Origin: Hypoxylon rubiginosum
Taxonomy: Eukaryota; Ascomycota; Sordariomycetes; Xylariales; Hypoxylaceae
NCBI GenBank assembly: GCA_902806565.1
Contig: CADCXA010000007.1
Span: 62,001-126,000, forward strand
Reading direction: 5' to 3'
DNA length: 64,000 nt
The translations under genes and the position numbers were made by a program. This document shows, piece after piece, positions 21,465 through 32,271 of the stretch. The notes beneath the pieces are model-generated. The model ran no database searches. It had not been told where the DNA came from and worked only from the letters and a program-made list of their open reading frames with translations. Positions within the stretch are counted from its first letter, which is position 1, and every line of letters starts with the position of its first letter.

Positions 21465-22921
21465 ATGGCAGCAACACCACTATCCTATTATCCTTCTGAG
21501 GATCAACTCGCAGCTCGTATCAAATCTTTTGAAACTACCCCTTTTGTAGCTGAGCAAGGCAACCTGGGAGACCATGCAAAGTTACCTCGTTCGTTAGAGT
21601 CACCTTTAGCTTGGTCTCGTGAAGACATCGAGAATGACATGCACAAATGCATACTGAAGCTTTCTCAAGCCGATGTAACTGCTCTTGAGCAAGCAGCCAG
21701 GGACTTTGAAGGTTTATATCTTTGCCGATTCTTCACTGATTTCTTATAGGGCTAACTAGAGTACCTAATAGATCGATCCGTTCCTCTGTCTAACATTTCT
21801 CCTGAGAACTTTGTGCTTCCTCAACATCTCAAAAGCTCTCTTCGAAGCGTATCCAACCAATGTTATCACGGCCGCGGATTTACCGTTGTTCAAGGTCTTG
21901 ACCCTACCAAGTATAGCCCGGAACTCAATGTAGTTCTGTATGCTGGTATCACTGCCCATGTAGCACCTCAGCATGGCTTCCTTGATAAGGATCGTCAAAA
22001 GGTTCTTTGTATGTGCGATTAAGCTGTCGTTTATTACTCTACCTAATGGCTTGGAGTAAACTGACTTCAGTGGTATAGGTCATGTTGTCAACGCAGCCGG
22101 CGAAGTATCCCCTACTGAGGCTGCTAAAAAGTCTCCCGGATTTACGGACGGACCACTGGTAAGGCTTGTTCATTAGGTAGTGTTGGGAGAGACCTAGAGG
22201 CTAACGTGTTGTGGACAAGGCTTTCCACACTGACAACTGCGAGATCCTCGCCCTATACGCTCTAGACGTTGCCACAACCGGAGGTCAGACATTCGTTTCG
22301 AGCTCTTACCAGTTGTTCAACGAGCTCGCCACGACGAGGCCGGAGGTGCTTCAGACCCTCTCAGACTACTGGGTTCTTGACACGTAAGTTTGAACAGCGT
22401 CAGCTGCTTCTATATATTCAATGAGAGATTCTAATTTCGAGGATAGATTCAAGGATTATAGTCAATTTCCTCCTGTCACTCGACCCATGCTCCACGCATC
22501 CGACGCTGGGAATGTTATGTTCACATACTCCCGCTTTCCTATGGCCGGCTTCAAAGGAAAACAACGCAACGCCAATCTGGTACCTGTCAGCGAGAAGCAG
22601 ATCGCAGCTATGGATGCCGTCCAGTACACAATGGCCAAGAATGCTGTACCGTTGCCCTGGAGCAAGGGTGATATTGCGTTCATCAACGATATGGCTATCA
22701 TGCATGCACGGTCGTCCTTTACGGAAAGTGGCCAGGGACTTCAGCGACACTTGTTGAAGTTCTACCTTCGCGATCCGGTCCAGAACTGGAAAGTTCCAGA
22801 GAGCGCCGAAAAGCACTGGGAAAAGATATACGGACCGAATACGCCCGAGGGAAAGAGAGATGAAGAATGGTGTATTCGGTACGAAGCCGGACAGGAAGAC
22901 ACGTGGGAATCAAACGGATAA
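21465..22921 (+). CDS. TauD/TfdA-like Fe(II)/2-oxoglutarate dioxygenase
   Basis: Five exons (21465-21711, 21760-22008, 22079-22158, 22220-22383, 22447-22921) give 404 aa. The exon 1/2 border is least certain, with a GTTTAT donor and several nearby AGs. The clavaminate-synthase-like fold is indicated by the HxD iron ligands H195-T-D197 (AFHTDNCE), substrate-loop LDVATTGGQT, MHARSSF (333-338) and the distal His/Arg block QRHLLKFYLRDP (H348), with 2-oxoglutarate and substrate as expected co-substrates. Fungal members hydroxylate small molecules or release sulfite from taurine-like compounds, and many act in secondary metabolism; the substrate cannot be read from sequence. No signal peptide, so probably cytosolic. 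It stands alone, with no cluster around it. Confidence 0.88.
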
Positions 22922-25162
22922 TGATTGCTGGAATTTTAGTAACCCTTTTATTTCGGCAAAGTTAATGTTTCGCTCCCATTCGTTGGAAATCATCTTCTAT
23001 TCTAGGTATTATGATATTTCTTCCGAATTATTTTTGTCTCTTTTCTTGTCCTTTTCCCTCTTCTTTTCCAGGAAGGAATATTGGCATTGGGAGCAATCGA
23101 GCCAGCTATACTCTATCGCCATGCAACTATACAAGTTTCTATACAAGGCAACAAATTTAACGGGCTATTACTAGTATCCATACATGCGTTTTCCTTTTCC
23201 TTTTCGTAACCATTGCCGCCTACACATACAATAGAAACCATAAGTGATACACAAATGAGTAACATGAGTATTGCAAACTCAACCAGTCTCTCTCCTAATC
23301 CATCTATTATTGTTTCGCATTATAACATCTGCCCGCACTGCAGCAATCTGGGGTGTCATCGTCGGTTCGGATTAGCTTTTCGTTTATCGGGACATCCTTA
23401 AAATCGAATAGGTATCTCATAAGCGGTGAGCCGTCGTTGACTTTGCGAACGTTGGCTCGGCAGGTGTGCGGAGCTTTTGATACTCTTGTGGAGCCTGTCT
23501 CTTGTTTCGAAGCCATCACAGCAACTACGGTGCTTGTAGAAGGGTAGCTGTGCTGACAATTGGGCAAGTCCGCAACACCGGTTAGCATACTCGAGACGAC
23601 TCATGGTCTTACAAGTGTGAATCTGGAGATCCTACTTACCTAGGTACCTAAGGGTGTTATTTTCGGGTGATTGTCTCAGTAAGACACCCTTTTACGGGGA
23701 TATGATATATTTGGTTTGGAGGCAAGAAATGCCAATTTTTCTTTTGCAATGTTGCTCTAAGTTGGAAAAATGTGAGGCATATAGCTCATCCTGGTTTTCG
23801 ACTAGCTATGGGTCTATGATAAGTACACCATCTCTCACCTCGTTCTAAAAACATGGCTAAGTGTACTCAAAATGCCCACCGTCCCGCCGGTTTCCCAATG
23901 TGTTCCGATTTCCTAGCTTGGAATCTTAGTCTAGGAAACTTCAAATTCATTTCCTTGTCACCGATTCCGGAGGAAACGAGCCTCAGATCATCCGGGCGTA
24001 GGAGACTTCCCCAGAGCTTCCTCGTGGCCTTAAAGATATCCCCACTACTATACCTACCTAACCTAGCTGCCATGTGCTTGAGGTAGCATCGTTTCCACTT
24101 ATTTTAACGCAGACGATAAGTCCATTTCAATATATGATCTATCGCCGACAGCTGTGGGTAGGTTTGCGACTAACCTCGAATCAGGATCTGAAGCGAGGCT
24201 CTGGGGCTGTTCATGTATCTCTTGGTTGGGTCTAATGGTACCATTCCAATGAGACCAAGGGTGTAGGCATGATATGACTCACATTGATCGTTGCATTTGT
24301 TTATACCGGTTGTGAGGTTCTGTTGGTGTTGGTTATTTGGGGCCTTAGAAATTACCTAGGTAGGTAGCTACCCCTTATCACTTAGCAAACGGATACCTCA
24401 TCGCTATGAACTATCTAGTGCGAATTTTCTACGAGACGAGAGTAAACTTAATGAAGCTATATTTGAAGTTATGTTAAATAGTTGGTGGCTATAAAGTGAT
24501 TCTGGCATGTTAAAAATAGAGGAAAAGGGGTCCTGATACGGGATTATTGCTAAGGAATCGGCGCTACGCACGTTAAGGAATAGGGAAGGTCGTCTTCAAA
24601 CGTTAGGTAGGCCAGTAAGCGGTCTCAGGCTGTGTTTTGTGCCACCGACTCTGTAAATAATGCTACCTACTTGTAACCTGAAGTTTATCGACTCCTGTAA
24701 TAGCCATTCCGAGGCCAATAAAGTCTCATAATTACAAATTGCGATTGATTCTTGCACAGATTATACTAGTGCATTACTTACGCACAGAAGAGAAGCATAT
24801 GCCTATATCGGAGATCACTTTAATCGTGTTGCTGGCAAGCTCGCAACGGGCCGCCCCGTCCCATCAGTTCAGCTGATACCTGCAAATGTACATGCTTTAG
24901 GACAACCTAACCTCGTAGACTCTGTCGTACAGTCAGCGCGTGTAGGTACGCTAGCTATGGGATGATCCTTCAAAGATTCCATACTTAGGTATATATAAAC
25001 GTCATAAGTCTAGGCCTACATATGTACGAAGGTGGCATGCGTAGAGACTGATAGCAAAAAATCGCCCGACTACTAGGTAGTCGGACTTCTCAGTTATATT
25101 AGGTCGTACCGACAAGAACGAGACAAAAGCGTGACTGTACCTAATCCCGTGGCGAGGGTACT
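22922..25162. other. Intergenic, no firmly supported gene
   Basis: The most protein-like frame is on the minus strand, 23588-23310, including GSPLMRYLFDFKDVPINEKL, but it has no homologue I recognise and no clear start. CCTAGG palindromes lie at about 23637-23650 and 24353-24370. A perfect hairpin, CCGACTAC-TAG-GTAGTCGG, lies near 25064-25082. Confidence 0.4.
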
Positions 25163-25967
25163 TCAGGATAAACCGAAGAGACGCAAAACCCTACCAAAGA
25201 GGTTCCAGCCCCCTGGGGGCTTTGCATGTATCATCATAGCCCAAAGCTCGAGCGCCTCCTCCTCGCCATCTACCTGTATAATGAACGATCCACAATTCGT
25301 GAACCCCAGGCCCCCATATAATCGCTTTCCCATAGGACTCGCTAAAACTGTTGTATGCACTGCCTTTCGTGATGCTCGCTCGAGACCCCACAGGCATAGT
25401 TTTGTTCCTGCTCCCCTGTGTCGGAAATGCGGATGAGTCGCAAGCAGCCAGAGGTGGATCTGGCCGTCGCCGTATTTTCCGAAGTGGGTATCGAAGTATT
25501 CATTCATCGTCCTTTTGAATTGTCTGAAATGAGTGGCATTTACATCGTCCCGTCGAGGTTCCCCTGACGGGTTGTCGGGAACACCGAGATCTATTAACCG
25601 TAGGTGAGCAACCATAGGAATTGTTTTCTCAAAATCCGCCATTTTGGTTCTCCTTACCGCCTCCTTGGTGTGCTCTGCTAATAGATAAGTCCCAGACCGA
25701 AAGCGCAATGGCTCTGTCGTCATTATCACTTGCAGTGACGATATTAACTGCATATTTGTCAGGCTGCTCAAGATACTCTCTGTATTCCTGCAGGATCCAT
25801 TTGCGGTTGTCTTCTGGGTAATCATGCCTGTGCGGAAATCGATAGTTGAATTCCGGATCGTCTGGAAACCCTTCCTGGGCTACTGTCGCGATGTCTTCTA
25901 GATCATCTAGGGTGGCTGCACGCAGGGCCAATCGTGTGTCGGGAGGATAATTTCCCATGATCTGCAA
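25163..25967 (-). CDS. GNAT-family N-acetyltransferase
   Basis: Two exons: 25967-25658 and 25590-25163, over a 67-bp intron (GTAAGG...GTTAATAG, GGTTAAT branch), join in phase to 245 aa. Without splicing, two overlapping frames each carry half the protein. The C-terminal half holds the acetyl-CoA motif: LWLLATHPHFRHRGAGTKL (strand 4 and the R/QxxGxG/A loop), followed by CLWGLERA and LASPMGKRLYGGLGF, typical of motif B. The N-terminal half begins LALRAATLDDLEDI, the usual GNAT opening. Fungal homologues with this layout are stand-alone acetyltransferases of unknown substrate. The start may be M1 or M4. Confidence 0.87.
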
Positions 25968-26531
25968 CTAGACAGCGCGAGCGAAAGCGTAAGCAGAAAA
26001 ATAGGGGGTGCTTAGTGCTAGCCTCTCGTTGGAGATGTCTGTGCTGAACGGGATCTGAGAGTCGTAATGACCTCCGGTATGTTTATTACCTGCGGAATTG
26101 CCTGTTGAATTATGCGTCCACGACCGCTCTCTTCCTAACCTGTCGCTTTTTATCCTCTTTTGGAAGTCGGAAAGTGAGGGGGACATCAGTACACGTCACA
26201 TTGCGACGCCGTCGTGCGTCTGTTGTGTATCTTGAAAATGCACATATACCTACAGCTGTGCCCGAGTCAGATGCCGAGTCACGACGCCCGATCGTAGTTG
26301 ACGACATGCGTCTTCGTCAAGTAAGCTTTGGGGAAGGGTAGCACACGCGTATGTCATTGAGCAAGTAGTGTGACCACCGCATTGCCGGCGGCGTTTGTAC
26401 GATGTAGCCTAGAGCCTTGTGGAGATCGAGCCGCATTCGGTTCAAAAGTATGGGGAAAGCCGTGCCCAAAGTCTTACGTTGTCGCGCTCTCACCGCGATA
26501 ATTCCCCAACTACTCCTATTTCTTTCACCGG
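25968..26531. promoter_or_regulatory. Divergent promoter region between GNAT and Zn2Cys6 genes
   Basis: 564 bp between divergent starts. No defined operator motif could be assigned. The arrangement would allow the regulator to act on the acetyltransferase gene, but nothing in the sequence shows this. Confidence 0.35.
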
Positions 26532-28937
26532 TTGGTATATGAAACCGGCGAGATGGAGGCATTGAGTATTTGGGACCCTTTCGGGTTACCAATGCTAGAC
26601 AGTACCGATATGGATTCGAATGTGCAGGCATTCCCGCCACCCCTATTTTCTTGGATGTGCTGCTCGATGCACGGCCCGGTGCAAGCCATGTCTTATTTCG
26701 GCTCCAACTCCCCCCACGTACCCGAGGAGTCGGGAGATGATAGTCTTGACATAGACGTGAATCGACACCCACAATCTGAAGTTCAGACATCTCGCTCATC
26801 TCATGTAATCCATTATGCACCTCCTAACACCTTACTCATTTCCTGTGACCCTTTACTGCTGTTATCAGAGGGGAGCGAGCTACGGTCGCTCTCTGCTGAT
26901 TCAGCCCACGAAGGTCAGAGGCCAAATGATCTCAAAATTGTGCCGTACCGGCACAAGGGTCCAAAGATGAAAACCAAACGCGAAACTAATCGATGTCACG
27001 CTTACCGCCTCAATGCCCTCCTCAGAGATGAGGTTAGTATCACCAAGCTACTCGGGATCCCCTTCGCAGCTGACGGCAGATTCTCTAGAACCCAAGATCC
27101 CATGTCAAACGGGACGCGAGCGGCTTCCTGCAAGGGGCATTCCAAGTTTTTGGAAAAGACGAGAGGATACGTTCTCACTCCCACGCGGGAAATCGGTCGG
27201 CCACGGCAGCGACAAGAGCAGTTGGTGCCTGTGGCAGATGCCGGGGTCAAAAGCTCAAAGTACGTCTGGACTCTGTCGTGTCAAAAATACTACTACCCCT
27301 TGGCCTAAAACGGTAATCGGTGACGAATTACTGATTTCATCGAACAGTGCACCGTGTCCAAGAACATGTTCATGCCCTGCGACCGATGCTCTGTGTTACA
27401 CCACCGGTACCTAAAAGCGCCTTGCATACGGGTAAGCATCCTCGATTTGAATTTACATCGACGAGGTAGGTTTCCCTGGATGAGACGCTGCGCTTTTGGC
27501 GCGGTTAGTTAATCTGCTCCTAGGCTCGACCCTCAATGATCGCCTCGAGAATTGGACTCTTGTCCAAGAAGAGTTTTCCCGGTCATATCGTACCCAAAGC
27601 GACCTCCAGGGTCTAGAAATCTTAGATGTGTTCATTACCCAGGACCAAGGTATCGAAATACCGGTCAAGATCAGAAGGTTCAATCCACAGCCAGGAGATA
27701 CTACGAGTTGGAGATGGCGCGACAGCACTTCACGGGAGCGGGTCATGGAAATGCCGCCTTTCTATATCTGTGACGTCGAGGGTGCTGGACGGAACATGAG
27801 AGACGCGGTGGCGGGCCAGAAAGCAGAGTACATAAATTACTTGCTCGGAGACGCCAACCCAATCCTCAGGAAGACCTTCGAAGCAGCATTTAGGTACCTG
27901 GAAGTCTCTACCGTATGTCCTCCCTTTCCCTCAACTTCCATGTTGCTCTTTTTAATAACAAGTCCTGTAGAGCAGCTTGGTATCGGATTGCTTGACATTC
28001 TGGGTCGCCACACGGTTCATCGAGAAGCCATGGCGCATCTGCTACGGAACCCTCCCCGGCTTCGAGCCACCCTACGAAGCCACGTGCCCTTACAACGGAA
28101 TCATACCCGTTACCCCTATCATGGACACGCAGATCGACGACCTGGCGATAAGGACCTTCCTTGACCCGCTCGGAAAAAGAATATTAAAAGAATTGAATCG
28201 CAAGATTCACGAGAAGAAGCGGGAGAACTGGTTCGACATCTATCTCGCTACGTTCATCATCATGAACAACTTCGAATTCGTCTTTACCGACGTTCTCGAT
28301 TACACGAGCCGTCACGGACTAAAGGCAAGTCACCTCTCTTATTTTACTTATATCATCAAGCCTGCTGAACTCACCTCTTCGCCAATGCTAATCAGCGTTG
28401 CCCATATGTGGATATAACATCTTCTTTCTCTCCTTTCTCGCTCTACGTAAACTATCGATATTCGCAGCTGAGCTTCCCATCCCATGCTTATCGCAATGCG
28501 AAACTATAGAGAATTATTTGCATCTCGTTTCTTTTGGTTTCTACGCTAACACTAACATCTAACCTACCTAGCCATCGTCGACAGGCGCAGCGTCGCTCAG
28601 CAAGGCCTACTTCCACGCCTGCAAGACCCTGCTCGTCTACTTCCGCTTCGCCTGCAATGGCCGGGGCCCCTTCTCGTTGCGCTGGAACCACAAGCCGACC
28701 ACCGGCGCCGCCGCCGCCGTCGTCGACGGCCTGACGTTCGACCAGCAGGAGTACCTGTGCGACCTCGCGTCCGAGGTCGACCGGCAGCGCGCGGCGGTCG
28801 AGGGCTGGCGTGCCGGCTCCGTGTACCGCACGCCCCTGTACCTGTGCCACCAGGTCCTCGTGGAGGACTGGCGCGCGGATATCCCGCATTCCGAGCCCAT
28901 CGATAACTTCACCGAGGAGGACTTTCTGACTTCGTAG
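26532..28937 (+). CDS. Zn2Cys6 fungal transcription regulator
   Basis: Six exons (26532-27032, 27089-27259, 27348-27465, 27524-27912, 27971-28324, 28572-28937) join in phase to 632 aa. The start could also be the ATG at 26553. The DNA-binding cluster appears only after splicing: ACGRCRGQKLK at the end of exon 2 and CTVSKNMFMPCDRC plus a later PC in exon 3, giving six cysteines as C-x2-C-x6-C-x9-C-x2-C-x11-C. The last spacing is longer than usual. The C-terminal half is a conserved-looking region: DVEGAGRNMRDAVAGQ, EYINYLLGDANPILRKTF, RFIEKPWRIC, PVTPIMDTQIDDLAIR, SLSKAYFHACKTLLVYFRF. The cluster lies about residue 215, preceded by a long disordered N-terminus. Intron 5 has a GC donor (GCAAGT). 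It presumably acts in the nucleus; target genes are unknown. Confidence 0.85.
28325..28571 (+). other. GC-AG intron in the Zn2Cys6 gene
   Basis: The exon ends CTA AAG and the intron begins GCAAGT, the standard GC-donor consensus. It ends CCTACCTAG before CCATCG, keeping phase 0 and the conserved frame. No GT donor nearby preserves the frame. At 247 bp it is the longest intron of this gene. Confidence 0.75.
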
Positions 28938-31900
28938 CTGCTGCGTCTACCTAGGTTCGTCGGCTCGCCGACCTTTTATATTACTACAGATTTGATGTTT
29001 CACTGTTTCAGCCTACTTCAGATAGTCACCTTTTAATAAACATTACTTGGAAGTGCCCACTTTATTGTAAGAAAAGGGGTTAAATTGTGATACGGAAAAC
29101 GCTGCGAAAAGGTTGTGGAGGGCACTTTTTCAGCCGTCAAGTGCTGCTGTCCACTGGAGCTGCCCACAGCTGCAAATCAATGATAGGGCTCTCGCCCACT
29201 AAACTTCCCTGTAGTTATAGCGCACCTTTTTCTGCTAGGTGTATTACAGGTGATGAGGCCACTTTTCTAGTAAGGACTGTATACGCTACTCGGCTTGACG
29301 GATAACCACTTATTAAATTTTCCCTGTGGAACTACTACTAGAACTATGATTGATTGATTGTCTTTAACGCCACGAGGGTGTGCTGCTATCCTACGCCTCC
29401 TAGGGGGCACGAGACGTGGCAAGCTGTCCGCTATAATACTAGTTACATAGCGGCTTCAGAAGCCATCTTCCAGCCTCTTGGGCGTGCTATATCATGATTC
29501 CGTGTCCACTCCAACTAGGACTTCCGTATCCTACGGGTTCAAGTTTTGCCCTTTAGGCGTGTAGTTTCGGGACTCCTTCGCGGTTGGGGAGCCGTGGGTT
29601 TGTGGGTATAGTGCAAGTGTGCTGCCCCTTATTGTCTGGACAAGTGCCCTCGCTGTAGGGGTTGGGCTACTACTATATCTATGATACCGAGTAGAAAAAA
29701 CTTTCTTGCCGGAAATATGAGGATGTCTGGAACCGTCCCCGATTAGTACAAATGTGCCTAGTTCATGTCGTGTGTTTCTCACTACTACATTCGACTTATT
29801 GAAACCGACAACTGTAATGGTTAATTGGTCGAAAGCACTTGAAACTATTTCCACTATTCTCAATTCCATAGAAACCCCTAGGGCTCGCCCACAGCAAATG
29901 CCGCGGTGACTACCTATCTGCTCGGGTAACCAGTGTCGGTCAGGCGATCCTAGGAAATGGAGAGTAACCTTCAGGGAGAGAATCGACAGGTAACTATCGT
30001 ACGCTGGGGACGGTCAACCACGCTGCAGAGAGCGCAGAAGAATTAGTTACGGTTACACCTAAAAGGTGGACGCTACAGCGGCTCGGGCCACGCCGGGGCG
30101 GTACGCTTGATTCACTGTAGACGCCTTCCGCTTTTCCCCTCTACATTTCCCAGGGCACTGGTCCACAGGGCGGCGGCCAGTGAAACCTACAGGCCCCAAG
30201 AGGAGAACTTCACTTGTAGGGTATCACTCTGCAGAGAATCTCCCCCGTCGCATGGTGTGGTGGAACACGTTGACTCGGGGACTTGGGATAGTGGAAAGAG
30301 ATGGAATGATCAGCTCCTTTATTTTTGCCTGTGAATTGCCGTGTAGGTTGGCGGTTTCTAGGCTATGGCCCATTCGATCGAATCCCGCCGTGGCTCTTAA
30401 CCATCCGATCTCAAAAAAATTCCACCCCACTTTAGAGCTCGCTGAGCATCGGGAGGGTGATTCTGAGACGTTAGAATAGGCGGGCTCGAAGAAGGGGTTT
30501 TCCCGAAGCGAAATGGATCGGCTAGCTAAGACTGGCGCCCTTGTTGCGAGAAAGCGAAAAGGGAGTAATGCACACGAGCAGGAGCAGCGGTGGATTTCTT
30601 ATATGTCAGGCGAAACTCTGGCTCTATTCCTTACCAAGGGGAAACTCCAGACATCCTATACGCCACTAATACGCGTCAATATGCCAATAAACATATAATA
30701 TATCTAGGTAATTAACCAGACATAAACAATTTCATCATCATCATTGAAAACAACACATTAACCCGAATTCTGTACATTCAAATTATTTCCAAAATCTAGA
30801 CCCCTTGTACAGTCTAGCCACAACTCTCCCTTGTGCTCTCCTCGGAAATCAAGAGTTCTGGTAAGGGTGAAACGATTGCTGAACGCTATAACATGGCTTA
30901 CGATATTTGAGAAGTTTTTTTTAGCTAGAATTTCACTCGTTACCTTGATACTCTTCTTCACAGCATTGATACATCTGAGTATTGAGTATCCGGTGACTTT
31001 AACTGTAGCTTGACTGCTAGTTTTAATACGCAAGCACCGACTACCTGTATCCCGACAGCCCTCCACTCCAGTAGAATATAGGCTACCAAGGCCTAAGACA
31101 ATGGTTTGTTTGTAATATTGATATAATTAGGTACCCTTAGATTCCAAGGGACTCTGGTTTGATTGCTATTAATTCGTCAAGCCCAACGGCTACCCAATAG
31201 TCCACTAGTCTCAGTTAAAATTTTGCCATTAACTCAATCTCGAGAAGATCTTGAATACAACATGAACAGATTGCCGTAAACACTAAGCCAATGATGTCGT
31301 CGGCAACATAGTGAGCAATTTAGGTAGGTAGTGTAACACGGCAGGATTTACAATCCCTTGTGCTTGCATCTTTTGTTGTTTGTTGTTAGATTATCTCATT
31401 GACGCTGAGTGTCAGCGCTTACTGATAATTCTTGAGAGTTGGGTTTGCCGTGACAGAAGAAATATGTTTGATAAGAAAGGTGGGAAAGGATTATGAAAAG
31501 ATCATCTACCCCTATTTCACTTACCGGTAAATCAAAATTTATTTATATGAAAACTACAGGCGACATCCAAATATCCATCTACCTAAGGTGCCCTACTGTC
31601 TCTAAGAATCTTACAAGGTACTAAACAATAAAATCAAAACCTGAAGAAGGCAGCTGTGGACGTGTGGTGTAATGTTGTTCGGCGATTACGTAATACAAGC
31701 CCCCTATTCTAAATTCCGGGCAAAGAAGCCATCGCCTGAGCAAAGCTTAGAGTCTTTGCTTGAATATGTAACATGAATAGAGCCCCTGATCAAACAGTGC
31801 CTTTGTAAATTGTTGCTTTCTCTTATGGCCTATGGTTTTGTTTGGCTAAAGCGCTTTACCACCCTTCTATTTGTTTTTTCAAACCTCGTCATATTATTTA

Positions 31901-32271
31901 ACGGGCTGGCAGGCACCTAAGATGCCTGACATCTATCAACGGTACCTACCTCATGAGTAGGTGAGCCTAATAATTTGTCAATGCACTGATCGGGTACCGT
32001 TGTGTTTCATTGCACCAGCAGCTACGGCCCGAGAGACCTATCCTGTTAAAGTACCCACTAAAGAGGGGCTTATCTTATCACTGTAGTAACCCGTCGACTC
32101 ATACCTTCAAACGAGAAATAGAGGGGCAGAAATATCTCGACTCTCTCGACTCTTGACTCACCTTTGACCTGCACGTCGCAACGAGCTTCAATTCTCCCAA
32201 ACTTCACCCAACGCAAACACCAGTATTGAACAACCCGAATTCTAAACCAACGATACTCCGAAAGCGCAGTC
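28938..32271. other. Intergenic, element relics, no supported gene
   Basis: A 3.3-kb stretch without a convincing frame. The minus-strand frame 29869-29531 carries LIGDGSRHPHISG, matching the relic at 16996-17027, then looks random. The last ~200 bp is the GlnRS promoter and leader. Confidence 0.5.
29709..29740 (-). repeat. Second copy of a dispersed element fragment
   Basis: These 32 bp, read on the minus strand, match 16996-17027 with two differences, and both encode a [VI]GD-x-SRHP-x-ISG string. The flanks do not align, so both are small remnants of some older repeated element. Confidence 0.5.
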
